From contig JAMKCF010000013.1 in NCBI GenBank assembly GCA_023634235.1, positions 17,733,705 to 17,797,704 of the forward strand: a DNA stretch of 64,000 nt, read 5' to 3'. The notes under the pieces were generated by a model that saw nothing but the letters and a program-made list of their open reading frames with translations, did not search any database and had not been told where the DNA came from. Of the stretch, positions 1 to 11,800 are shown one piece after another. The DNA is from Pisaster brevispinus (taxonomy: Eukaryota; Echinodermata; Asteroidea; Forcipulatida; Asteriidae). Positions within the stretch are counted from its first letter, which is position 1. Each line of letters begins with the position of its first letter. The translations under genes were made by a program, and so were the position numbers.

Positions 1-180
1 GAACGTAACAATGGAAACACAAGTGGGATTTTGACACCGGCTTAGTAAACATACATAATAACAAATCAATTATAAACATTGTTCTAACAAACAAACTGTA
101 GCGTACAATGCTCTACGATGTCAATGTAAACACCGTTGTTCTGAAATAGGCCGCCACCCCTAAGGTCAAACAATAGAAAC

Positions 181-245
181 GTGCACGCACGTACGCAGCT
201 GCACACACGTACGCACCGACACGCTCGTACGCAGCGGCACGCACA
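181..245. repeat. Degenerate GCACGTACGCA simple repeat
   Basis: Repeated cgtacgca/gcacgcacgtacg words. The Cys/Arg-rich ORF read through it on the minus strand is an artefact of the repeat. It lies in the intron downstream of the sushi exon. Confidence 0.6.
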
Positions 246-347
246 CCTCTCAGCCAAAGATAGGTCTTCCTTTGACCCCAAATGAGGGCGCTGTTTGAGC
301 TTGCGGCGTCATTATTATGCAAGGGGGTCTATCATGGTAAAACTTAC

Positions 348-1265
348 CGATACTGAAACATTCTGGAAGGGTACCATAGTATCCGTTTACACATTGTGCA
401 ACCCTTTGGCCCATCATCATGCAATAGCCTTCCTTGCAGTAGTAACTAAACCAATCTCCATTGTTGATTTTTATGATGTCTTCCCCTTCCCCAGCAGCAG
501 CACCGGGGTATCCCCGATTTTCACAAAACACATCAATATTATTCGAAAGCAAATCGGCCGTCGAAATGTAGCAACAATCTGCGTAAAAAAAACCCCAACA
601 AATATTGCTATTAGACATTTACTTAATTATATTATGTAATAATTGCATCAGGGATTTTGTTTTCTTCTTTTAGTGGGTACCACATAAATTAAATTAATGT
701 ACGTCGATTTGGGTCAAGATTAATGGAACAAACTAAGCACGTGGGATGACATAGTATAATATTGATTCTATTACTTTGAAAATTAAATTCACTCAAAAAA
801 AAAAGAAAAAAAAGAGAGAAGAAGTTAGAAATGACACAGATACCGGTCCTAAGGGGGCTGGCCCATGTCTGGGGGCAGTATGACCCGGAATATGCTTAAA
901 ATAATCCGAATACCTGACAATTTGACTCAGGACCGGTGTCAAGATAGAATTTGTTTAGTTGGGGCGTACGATGCGTCAAAAGCTGGACGCTTGGTAGCCT
1001 ACGGTAGTAATACGTGACTCAACTCAGAGCAGCGAAGTTGTGGCCACGTTACGAGTGTAACAGAGACCAGTTTTCGTGTTAAGTGAGTGACGCAAATTTA
1101 TTTTTTAAAGAGATTATGAACACTGACTGGATAAGACCCACCTTTCTCATCAGCATACAATGTCCATGGAGTGCTCGTCATAGTATCTGTCTTGTTGGCA
1201 GCATGCACAGACGAGCTGGTGAAGACGAAAACAACGAGCCAGTAAATTACCACCACTCTCCCCAT
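348..1265 (-). CDS. Secreted sushi (CCP) domain protein, 5' part only
   Basis: Two coding exons join in phase. Exon 1 (1265-1142) starts at MGRVVVIYWLVVFVFTSSS, a hydrophobic signal peptide ending near SVHA, and stops at donor gtgggt with phase 1. Exon 2 (578-348) follows acceptor tttacgcag and ends at donor gtaagt, again phase 1. Exon 2 carries a sushi/CCP-like pattern: Cys in FCENRGYPG, then WFSYYC, then MGQRVAQC, then GTLPEC, giving the four Cys and the late Gly-x-x-Pro-x-Cys ending. An extra Cys in KEGYC is atypical. An upstream ATG (1292) would add nine residues, but the signal peptide favours 1265. Symmetric phase-1 exons are typical of shuffled extracellular modules. Positions 1-347 show no further exon, so the gene continues off the left edge. 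Known of the family: sushi modules mediate extracellular protein binding, as in complement regulators and adhesion proteins. The specific role is unknown. Confidence 0.62.
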
Positions 1266-4200
1266 GATGTTGTTTTTTATCCAATAAGACAAGATTCCCC
1301 CAGCGTATGGTGCACAACAATACGTGAATACAAACTGTTATCAATACTCAAAAATTATAGTATTATACTTTCTTTCCCAATGCTCGAGTCAAATAAAAAG
1401 AAACATGTCCGAAACTCGGAAATGAATGCATTAGATTTGTGTACTAAATACAAAATGGCAACCGTTTAGAGATGAAATGGGCGTTAAGTTGAACTTGAAC
1501 AGATGCAGCAGACCAATGTCAGAAACGCGTCAACCTCAGGAGGCACTCCCTATTGGTTGATAGTCGATTGCTTAACATGAATATTCATATCAGATTAGCA
1601 CTAATGGTGTGACATATGGATGTTACCTTTCGGGTGGGAAATTAAAACCTCGATAGTGTACTTATTGTCGGTATAGCAATACCTTGTTGAAAGACATCTT
1701 CTGAAGATAACTATGAATGTAATATCTGCGGGTACTTTTTAACAAAACAGTAGCATTAAAGTGTGGTTACACCACAGCCAGGCTTAGTTTACACTACCCT
1801 CCACGCCCACCGTTTTGTTTTTTCTCTTCTTCTTTCTGATATCTTCTGAGGTTAAATCACATGTGACTGAATTGATCCACCCACCGGTACAGTTTCTGAA
1901 ATGATTGATGGTAACAAGACCCCCCCCCCATTACCGATGAGGCGGATAATTCAGGAAATGACTTGTCTGCTAGTCGGACAAAATAAGTGATGCGCTGCTC
2001 GTGTCTAATGCCTCACGATGCAAGATTACTAATCGATGGTTGATGTCAACAGACGGCACTTAAAAACACATTCAATAAGGTTCTTGAAAAATAATATACA
2101 TTATTGGTGTGTTTTACACAGACGGTTGAACTCATAAAGTAAATTTTAACATTTACGATTGATTTGATGAAGTATTAATAACTTGAAAATATAAATTAAA
2201 CCAAAACTCCAAAATGAAAGTGTGTTTAGGCACTGTGTAAGCATCATTGCAATTCATTTTATTTTATTTTCGACAGACCTCTGTAAACACAGTGGCTCGG
2301 GTAAGGATTGTGTTGAACCTCGTACTGCATGAATCGTTTTTAAACCACGCAGCCATCCAACATTTTTGGTAGTTGTCAAAGACCACTATCTGCACTTGGT
2401 GTGACCCATCAGTAAACAACCTGTGAAAGTTTAAGCTCAATCGGTCATCCGTGAAAAAAAGGCACCTCTTTTAATTAGTTGTCAGTGTTTTCAAACATCA
2501 GGTTTTGAACTAGCAACATCAAAACTAACTGTTTGACCCATTTCTCACAAACTTCAACATTTCAAACAAAATATTGAAGGGTAGTTTCAAGGGAAGGTTT
2601 TCACCGTAGTTATACTGTTAGGTGCAAATCTGTGAGCATTCATAATCTTAATTTTGCTATCGTTGTGGAAAACCTTTTTAAAGCATAAGGGAAGGAGACT
2701 CAGAAGCGAATTCTTCGTAAAGAAAATACATTTATTGACACGAAAATAAACTGAAATTAAACCAAAGAATATTGTTTAGAATATTCAGAGGGTAATTGGT
2801 TATGGTTACGTATAGAGCATGTGCTAATTATATGAACAGAAAAGACAAAATACGCGTTTTCTGCACACCTTGCGTTTAAAAAACTTCGGCACCTTTATTC
2901 TTATTTATTAACTACGAGTTTGACAATTGATTTATCATTAAGTTTGAAATAAATTGCGCCTTACTGATGGATAGGACACCCAATGTCGGGGTAATCCACA
3001 CGAGCATGTCAGGCAAGCATTCATACAGACTTGACTCAAGTCGGATTTTTTGTTTTAGCAGACATCTATCTGCGTTATAGCAAATGTACAAGTTGAATGT
3101 AAATACATTACAGATCGAGTACGGGACCCGACTTGTGGCAAGTCTAGCATTACTAAAAGCGCAATAAATCTCAAGTGATTGAATGCCAACATTTTATGCG
3201 TAAAACCAACCGATGGTTATGCCTGCTTATAAAACACTAGACATAGGAAAGCGCCGGCACTTAAAGCAAATCTTGATGGATTTTCTCTTCAAATTGGAAT
3301 TTAATGATTAATGTACACTCACTTCAGATCTAATTAAACCATTAAGTTAGTGTGTGGTTTTTTTTTTTTTATTTTTTTTTTTACCTTCAGGTTACGGAGG
3401 AACTGCAAGTTCTGTCAGTACTCAACTTAAGGGGATTTGCAATAACTGTTCAATTCTACCAATACTATGGTTAGACCTTTATTGATTATGGCACTGGCAT
3501 TTTACTGACAGACTGGATACAAATTATATGCCCAAAACGAGACTGAGAGGGGAAACAGCCAGGTCCCTTCTTATGAACTGCAGTTCAATGTTTTGTCTGT
3601 GCAGGGATGTTGAGGGGACATGTCCAACATTTCATAGTGCAAATGGAGATATATTTACAACTGAAAATCTAACATCCTTCAAAATGAAGCCCTTTTCAGT
3701 GTATAGAAACCTCGCTGTATTATGTAAACCAATAAAGTCTTGCATAAAATAAAGTATATTAATCTAATCAGCAGAGTGGGTTGATTTACCTGACGATGCA
3801 ACGATCTTACTATACTGCACTCTATACAATCATTTGCATATTGACTTTTAAATCTTTGATAATCTCAGATCACCACAAAACTCACTTAATTTTGTTCTAA
3901 CAACCGACAACAACCATATAGAGGTTTAAACAGTTTTTGTGTGCTTAGGTTTTTGTTTTATGCTTAAGCAACTCTATAGAACTGGGCCCAGGCTCGTTGC
4001 CATTTTTATTTAGTTTGTTTAATTTAAACATTAATTTAAAAACAATATTTCTTATGACTTTTTTATTTGTAAAATCTGGTACTATGTCATGCTTTCAAAC
4101 CTAGCAGAGTCTTTCCCAAAGGCTAATTGATGCCTGTAAGAAAACAAGGTTTAAAACGTAAGGCTATGATCACAGGTCACTTTGATAAGCGATCCACAAC

Positions 4201-4334
4201 AGCTATTTCATTTGTTATTTATTTCATTATTAATACTTTATTTTAACCCTTTTATTTATTTGATTGTTATAGCTTTGAGCAATATATAACATTAATCAAT
4301 CAATCAACCTGTTGCAAAGATTTCAGCTTTACTA
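1266..4334. other. Intergenic stretch without recognisable gene
   Basis: AT-rich non-coding DNA between the start of the sushi gene and the end of ALG14. No exon with convincing splice sites was found on either strand. It holds a poly-C run near 1920, a poly-T/A run at 3358-3382, and a dispersed repeat at about 2380-2600 that has an inverted relative at about 28640-28750. Confidence 0.5.
2380..2600 (+). repeat. Dispersed repeat, relative of 28640-28750
   Basis: Contains aacctgtgaaagtttaagct followed by caatcgg. The reverse complement of about 28650-28690 reads aacaaacctgtgaaaatttg followed by ggcttaatccg, so the two are diverged inverted relatives within the window. The words also look like a very common echinoderm repeat; that part is memory, not a search. 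Confidence 0.5.
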
Positions 4335-6616
4335 TTAAACTACTCTTCCCAAGTAGATTGATTTGGGATACTTCTCCTTCAGACTTGGCCAGTGCACTAA
4401 AAGATGATCAGCGAAGATGTACATGATTTTACCAGACATGGACATTGTTTGCACTCTACAAACACTCTCTACGTACACTTGTTGAACATCTTTCATCCCA
4501 AGGAACTGTATTTCAGAAAATGGTTTTCAAAAAGTGAGTTAGAATCTTTTAATTTGAGATGGGCTTTAGGGTCAGATTCAGTTTAGTGATACACTCATTT
4601 TCCCACAGAGAGAGAGTCCCACTGAAAGTGGAGAAAATAGTTCAAGTCTCTTTTTCTGTGTTCGACCCAAAACTTGTCCAAACCAAAATGTCTTTGAAAA
4701 ATCAATGACATTTTCACAGGTTGTTAGTACAGCGTGCTTGTTGCAAAGTTTGAATTTTGGAATGAATGGACTCTTTCAAAATGTATCTGATGAAGTTGGC
4801 ATTCAAATGATGGTTCACAAAACGTCTTAACAAGCTCTGGAAGCTGATCTTTTGTACATAAATCAGACATTCAAGAAAAACAAGAACATCTTCTGCTGTA
4901 TATCAGGATACTCACCCTCATTGTAAATCCAGCTGCACATATTGGTATACATGTTCCGGGGCCATTGCAAAGTATCTACAGGGAAAGACATTTAGCACAC
5001 ATGGGTGAACAACCTGTGAGTTTCAGTTTGAAATATACAAGACCAACTCATTGGTTCACAACTAAGCCAATTATATGACTCTACCTTTAAAAACGATGAA
5101 TATTTGTTTTCGTTGTCTGCTGCCACCTAGTGTCCAAAAGTATCTCATTTGTTTTGCATACTTTGATAATAATTGCTAACTTACCAAATCAGGTGAGTGT
5201 CTGAAGACAAGAGGGAAGGAATAGAGCGAAGCATAGAGGGTCGAGGCCACACTGGTGATGTAAGACTGCCTCACTTCACGACTTCTAGGTATTCTTTCCA
5301 TGCTGAACTAGGGTTCAAGAAATCATATTGTGCACCTCCGGAATTTACTGCTGACTTGATGGCAAATTCTCAATGTAGCATGGTTTTGTGTCACAATGAT
5401 ATACTTATAAGAAAATAGACTTAGCTAATTGCAAACTGCTTACCAACAAAAAAGACTTGTTTATGGTATAACTGCACAAGGTATAAATTGTACACTAGGG
5501 TGTCACTCATCATTCTAGTTGTTCTTACTAACTTCATCCACTATGCGAAGCTTAAAATCTCACTCATTGCCTCATTGTTAGGACAACAAAATTGAGTTCA
5601 AAGTAAACTCTACAAATTGTAAATTTTAGGGAAATTATTTTCTCATATAGGAGAAAAGTCTGCAGAAAGTACAGTAGTTTGCTACCAGATTGATGAAACA
5701 TTAAATTGTGAACTATTTCATCTGTTCATACTTACCTGTGAGTTCCTGCCTTCTGTTTTTCTTCCGGACTCAAAATCTTTAATTTTTTCCTCACTCAACT
5801 TATCTGTATCAGCGAGGATATAAATTCTTGGGGTGTAGGCATCTCTCAAACTTCCCATCAGTCTTAAAATCTCTGTTGTGTGTCCTCCTAAAAAGGAAAA
5901 ATGTCAACATATTTCAAATTTTTATATTTATTGTCATTCTATTTTTTAGGCCCTTATACTTATCAAACGAATTAAAAAGTAAAACTTTATTACATTTTTT
6001 AAAAGCCTTTACTTTAGGTTTAAGTTTGATTTTCAAGTATAAAAAGTTTAGGGACTACATATTAAAATGTGTGTTTCTCGTCTTGATTCTGGTCTTGTAA
6101 AAGTTCTCATCTGGTAAAAAAAAAAGTTTTGAGCTAAATTGAATGTAATAAAAATCGAGCCCGATGATGCCGGGTTGTTTGGTTGTGTTGCAGTATTTAT
6201 TATTTAAACTCGGACAACCATTTAAAAATTATTAATTTACCAATCCAACAACAACAATAGTATTTACGTGTGAGTTACCGAAAAATGATATAACAAGTTT
6301 TAGTTGGAATGAACTTGGATCAATCATTCATGTTAGAACTGAAAGTGAAACAGAATACCATAGAATTAGAATAGACAACCAGGCAATAGATTATGGATGT
6401 CAATTTTAATTTTATGATTTTATTTTGATTTATTTTAACTTGTGCAATCTTACCTGATCCCGTGATAACCATTACTTTTAGCTGTTTTAACTTGGTGCGT
6501 GTATTACTTTTCTGTTTTCCGAGACCTCTGAGCACTACCATCAGTCTGAGAAACAACAGAACAAGTACAAAACACAAGCCACCAACCAACATTTTTGCGT
6601 TCATGGAGGCTGCCAT
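4335..6616 (-). CDS. ALG14: ALG14, UDP-GlcNAc transferase subunit
   Basis: ER membrane anchor subunit of the ALG13-ALG14 transferase, which adds the second GlcNAc to dolichyl-PP-GlcNAc in N-glycan precursor assembly. ALG14 recruits the cytosolic catalytic ALG13. Five exons join in frame: 6616-6454, 5887-5736, 5307-5185, 4975-4916, 4505-4335, totalling 669 bp including TAA, or 222 aa against about 216 in human. Visible landmarks: an N-terminal hydrophobic anchor (MLVGGLCFVLVLLFLRLMVV), the glycine-rich VMVITGSGGHTTEILRLMGS that spans the exon 1/2 junction, ADTDKLSEEKI, RIPRSREVRQS, ILCNGPGTCIPICAAG, VYVESVCRV and the C-terminal YPKSIYLGRVV. All donors are GT and all acceptors AG, with phases 1,0,0,0. 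The upstream ATG 6616 is preferred; a second Met lies four codons in. The final exon was found only by following the VYVES motif. The gene is divergent from TLCD4. Confidence 0.96.
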
Positions 6617-7349
6617 CTTGTTGACCTTTGAACTGCTGAAACAACTCCAATGACTTATTCCTAGACTCTTTGACCATGTGTTAGCTATGTATGGGTGTTC
6701 AGCCCTCTTTGTATCAGACTAGAAAACAGTGTTATCATCCTTGTTCTCTAATTTTGACGCATCTTTTAGTTTACGTTGTTTGGAAGAATCGCGGGAACGA
6801 GCGAAGTTGGGTTGAGTATGGGGGTTGAGGCAGGCGGATCAACACTCAGCAAAAGGTGATCGCACTACACAATCAAAAACCGGAACTGGTCACTCAGATG
6901 GGTCGTGATTATCAGGTAAAGTTATGCAATCATACTATTTTTTTCAACTGAGTGACCACTGTCCAGTTGTCAGTCCACTTTGGACCAGCGACCTTCGTGA
7001 GAGAGATGACCTCGGTGTGTTTGTTCACGTACATGCACCGATCATACAAATGCGTTTGTGGTCGTCATCGACATCGTACATGGGCAATGGGTGGGACTGT
7101 AAACTTTCAGTTCACATGAGTGGACATGGGATGGGACAAGTTTGATGATGGTCTGACAATTGGATTGCTAGTAGATGGTCTAACATGTGTCTAAACAAAG
7201 TCTAATCCCAGGGCCGTGAGCGTCATATGGTACCAGGGGTACTGCCGTCAAGGTTGAGCTTGGTGTTATATTATAATAAGTTTTATTATTAAAACCTTGC
7301 TAATGCCAGTAAAAAAATATTGCCATTCTGTTCTTTCTGTATACATAGG
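6617..7349. promoter_or_regulatory. Shared ALG14/TLCD4 promoter region (inferred)
   Basis: ALG14 starts at 6616 on the minus strand. The nearest supported TLCD4 5' exon ends at donor 7420 on the plus strand. The interval holds a locally CpG-richer patch near 6785-6840 (atcgcgggaacgagcgaag). No TATA box was assigned. The head-to-head arrangement implies a bidirectional promoter; this is inference from layout. Confidence 0.4.
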
Positions 7350-7420
7350 TAGGAGGGAGGCGGCCACCTTTGTCCAAAGCCAGATACTGAGATAGCCTAC
7401 AGAGCAGAGCTAGAGCTGAG
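7350..7420 (+). other. TLCD4: Possible TLCD4 5' non-coding exon
   Basis: GAGCTGAG followed by gtaagcc is a good donor at 7421, preceded by an acceptor-like tgtatacatag near 7348. A second non-coding part starts at 8799 after ttttattctttgcacag and runs into the coding start at 8867. The 5' boundary here is uncertain; it could equally be the first exon. Confidence 0.4.
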
Positions 7421-8866
7421 GTAAGCCTGACTTTAAATCGATTATTGCTATTATTTGTTTAAATTATTTTCCATACACTGGTCAACTCCACAGTTGTCAA
7501 TGTCATGAAAAGTCATTATTCTTGTCAGTTGTGAGACTGATTAACAAATTGGGTGGTTCGAGGTCAAAAGTTTAAGTTGGAATCAGATACATTTGTGTTT
7601 ATTTTGTTGGTTCAAAGTTGTGTTGACTGTTTTAATTCCCCATGATCAGTTGCTCACCTCACACTTGTCATGCTTGTTTTGATGTTTTGATGACATACTG
7701 CATGAAAACAATAATAATAAGTAAACAAATCTCTAAAACCATAGTGTGTTCACATTGCTGATGATTATTTGTTTGTTTGAAATGCAATGGTCATCTCTGG
7801 AATTGCACTATTAGTATATAAGAGCTGTGAATTTATTATTGTTATAATTATTTGATAAGAATAAACAGATTGCTAAGTCTTTTGATATAATAATAATAAT
7901 ATGTATTGTACTGTTTTCGTAATAATTATGAGGACAGACAACTACAGAGAGTATAATGGTACAGCCCTGTAACCTAGTGATGACATATTACATGTATTAG
8001 CGTCAGGCAGTGTGTTAGAATTAAGGAAAGTTTTTGGATATTTTGTTTTACATTTTAAATGTACCTATATATATGTTAAAATAAAACTTTTAAAGGTCAG
8101 AACAATTTGCCAATTTTCCATTGAGCTGTGTAGCTGTGCACAGATTGTGCCTGCAGGAAGTCCAGCTCTTTTGAAAAAATGTAAGGTCAGAAGTTATCAT
8201 TCATTCTGAACAACCTGTAGATTGTTTTTACTTGTACAGTGCTTTGTGATGTAACATGGAAATTGTTGTTTTTTGGTGGTAAATAATGTTTTGTTGCCAT
8301 TTGTTAAAATTAAAATTATTTTATTTATTACTGACCAAATAGATAGCAGACCTTGAATTACACGGAGGCCGTGGCCTCTGTTACCCTGGTCTTGGCCTTG
8401 GTGCCCCCTCAAAAGTTTGCCATACACTTTACAATTTTACAATGAAAGTGCCCTGAAATGTATTTACCAGGATATGATTATGTTTCAGGCCTTGAACTTT
8501 GCTCTTGAAGGGGCACGGAAATTTTCCTCTGGTAAGGGGCACTCTATGAGGAAAATGTAAATTTGTATTGGAACTTTGCAAAGGGCACTAAAGCAAAAGC
8601 ACAGGGCACCACGGCAATTGCTGTGGGTGCCGTGGGTTATTTCGAGGCTTGTGTTTATGCCTCAAACCACGAAGGAAGGGTACATACCATTCCAAGGCTT
8701 GTTGCAAAATGATGGCCAAATCAAGGAGACATTTCTACTGCAAGTAATGTTTCTACCCAAAGTTTTAGTTTTTGTTTCATCTTTTATTCTTTGCACAGTT
8801 GCAGAGGGAATAGTCACACTGTGTGAACATTCTAACTGATCATCACAGAGTCAGTCTCCAGTCAAC

Positions 8867-11800
8867 ATGGACATCATGAATGATACCATTACTACTGCGA
8901 CTACCAACCCAGACTTCTTATCCGAGGCCACTCCTAAATACCTACCAGTGCTTTTTGCAAGTTTTGTCGTCAGCTTTTTTATGGTGTTTGTTGCAAGTCC
9001 GTTTCTGTCAGCCAAGTATGTACCAGCATATCATAAACTGTCACCATATGAACAGGGTGACTGGAACACAAGGTAGAGTATCTGAGATCTGTCGATTGTT
9101 CCTTTTAACCCTCCTACTGTCTGACCATTCAATATGATTTGTGGTGAATAGATTGTTGCATTGTTGCTTACACAGTACACAGTATCAACCCTCCTAATTT
9201 TGATATCACCCAATTATCATGTATATTTTTTGTGCATTTTTTCAAGTCAAGTTGGCCTTGAAGTAGTATTACCCCTGTTCATGAGGCCCTTAAGCATTCC
9301 TGAAACCATTTCTTCTCCTTAAGAATATGCAGCACCGGCAACCAAATGGAAGCACATCTTGCTTATCATTCATATCATCAGTTTCCTCACTTGTAGGTAC
9401 CCATTTACTCCCAGGTGATGAGAAGCAATTAAAGTTAAAATGTCTTGCTTAAGAACTTAAATGTTACAACCAGGATGTGAACCCACACTCCTTTGGCTTA
9501 GCCACCTGAACTTAGCAGTGTGCTCTGGACCACTTGATAGTGACACACGGTGGAATGGTTTCAAATTGTTGTTTCACTGAAAAATGTTACCAATAGAAGG
9601 ATCGTAATAATTATTAATAACTTCGCTATTTTAAACAGACTGTGTGCATTTAAAAAACAAATAGTTTGACATTCTAAGAGCATTTTTGGTCGCAAACGAA
9701 TGCATGTTTTAAGGTATACCTCTCATTACATGTGGAACGCATTTTTATCTAGTGTATTTTTTTTCCTCTCCACTTCTTTCACAGAATAGTTTCCATGTTC
9801 CACGCTTCCTTAGTTAGTATACTCAGTGTTTACACTTTGCTCACTGATAACAATATTTCGGAAGATACGTTATGGTAAGTACTAATGACCCGTTGGGGTG
9901 GCTCAAAGTTTAAAACAATCTCCATTACCCCACAGGTCGTATAGCTCAGAACTTTCACCAGACTATGAACATTTTTTTTTTTACAAGACCTTAACATATT
10001 CCTTTCTAAGTTGTTATACTTGCTCAGCTTTAAACAGGGTCCAATTTCATAGAGCTGCTTAAGCACAAAAAGTAGCTAAGCACAACAAACTTACGCTCAC
10101 TAAAACAAGGTTACCAGCCAAAGTCACGTGTACAATCTTTGACTGGTATCCAGCTTATGTTTGCTAAGATAAAATGTAGTTTAAGAAGGTTTTGATTAGT
10201 AAAGCTTTTGGAGTACTAATCATCAAAAATAGTGTTTGGAAAGCACTGGATTGCTGAACTTGTTTCACTGTAGTTTTATTGTTATTGGTTAAGTGCAAAC
10301 AGTTAACTGGACTCTGGCCAGTGGTTCAGTTGATGCTTGGAGCCATGTTCTATGAACAGTTGTACCTCTTATCTAATCCTTGTCAAACTGGCAAAATACA
10401 AAATGCAAACAAGTCTATTTACAGTAAACAGTGGATTAGAGCTACAGTATCTATAGACTACCGCTGATGCAAATGAGTTACATGCACAAGCCTGGAGTTT
10501 CATCTTCGAGAGGTCAATGCCATTTTCATTTTGCAAAGGGCACTTCTGTTTGGAATATCTGAAAGTCTATGGGAAACTCTTTATGGGGCATTGAGGCCAA
10601 GACCAGGGCAACGGAAACCATGGCCTCTGTGGCCTTCATTTAATTCCAGGCCTGCGTGCATCATGTATTTTCAATCCTTTGTACATATATAAAATCCTAA
10701 GCTGGTTTTGTTTGGATTTGCAGTACTTTTTTTGCTTTGTGTTTACTTGGCTTTTGTGATGGCATTCTTAATTCCAATTGTATTTTTACCCCTTTACTCT
10801 TTTGTTTGGAGTACGTTTCTTTTTCTGTCTATTAACGGGCATGATCTTCCTACTTTAATCTGATTTTTGATTTTGTTGGCCATAGAAAATCAGTGAGATT
10901 GTTTGTAGAAAATCAGTGAGATTGTTTGTAGAAAATCAGTGAGATTGTTCGTAAAAAGCCTTAAAAATTCTGTAATTTAAGCCTACATGTATGTGATACA
11001 TGTATGTAGGCAAGCGTGTGTACTGAATGCAATTTTCTTTTTCTTTTTTTCAAAAGCCAAATATCATGCCTGTATAATTTCTTGTATAATATATTTGTTA
11101 TGCAAACTAGTAATTACAGGCTCTTGTTACTGACAAGAAGAAAGATTCTGCTAGGGTGGAAATGTTAGGGTCACTAAAACTATTTGACTGATAAATGATG
11201 GCGCAGTGCAGTTCAGTGTTACTCAAAGCTGTTGACTCGAAAAAACAAAAGACTGTAAGGGTAGTTAATGTTTAATGGATAGGGTCCGTGACTGAGTGTG
11301 TAACCACAGTTTTTCTATTTTGACTGCCATGACTGGGGGTAATTGGTGAATGTATTGAGTGCCCAGAAAAACCAGCATGACCCATTGGTCATGAATATAG
11401 CTGGGTAGAGCGAGACTGAGGATATTTTTCAGACCCTTTTGGTAGCACTAACATGTTTTCATGCCTCAACTTCGTACAATTATCAGTTGTACTTGGGTGG
11501 TAGATTCTATAAGAATCGGCATGTCCCATTCCTTAAACCAGGCTGCATCTATTTCTCTCCCATAGGTTTGTAAGGTTCATCACTGACATTGAGTTTTCTA
11601 ATACCAATTAAAATCAGACTCAGCTGTGAATCTCTTGGTAGTCAAGGTATTATTTTGCTCAATTAATTTACTAATATTTTTCTTAAATACAGGGGTACCA
11701 GCGATCTGTCAAGAATCAATGTCTGCATCACTTGTGGTTACATGATGGCAGGTATGTAAACACTTGAGAATATGAGTGGGGTACCAGTTGCATGTAATTT

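Noticed and set aside
84..281. Cys/Arg-repeat ORF (ACRCVRACRCV) as a cysteine-rich peptide
   Set aside because: It is a translation of the cgtacgca simple repeat, with no signal peptide or splice support.
1083..1469. 128-aa plus ORF
   Set aside because: It is the antisense shadow of the signal-peptide exon of the sushi gene.
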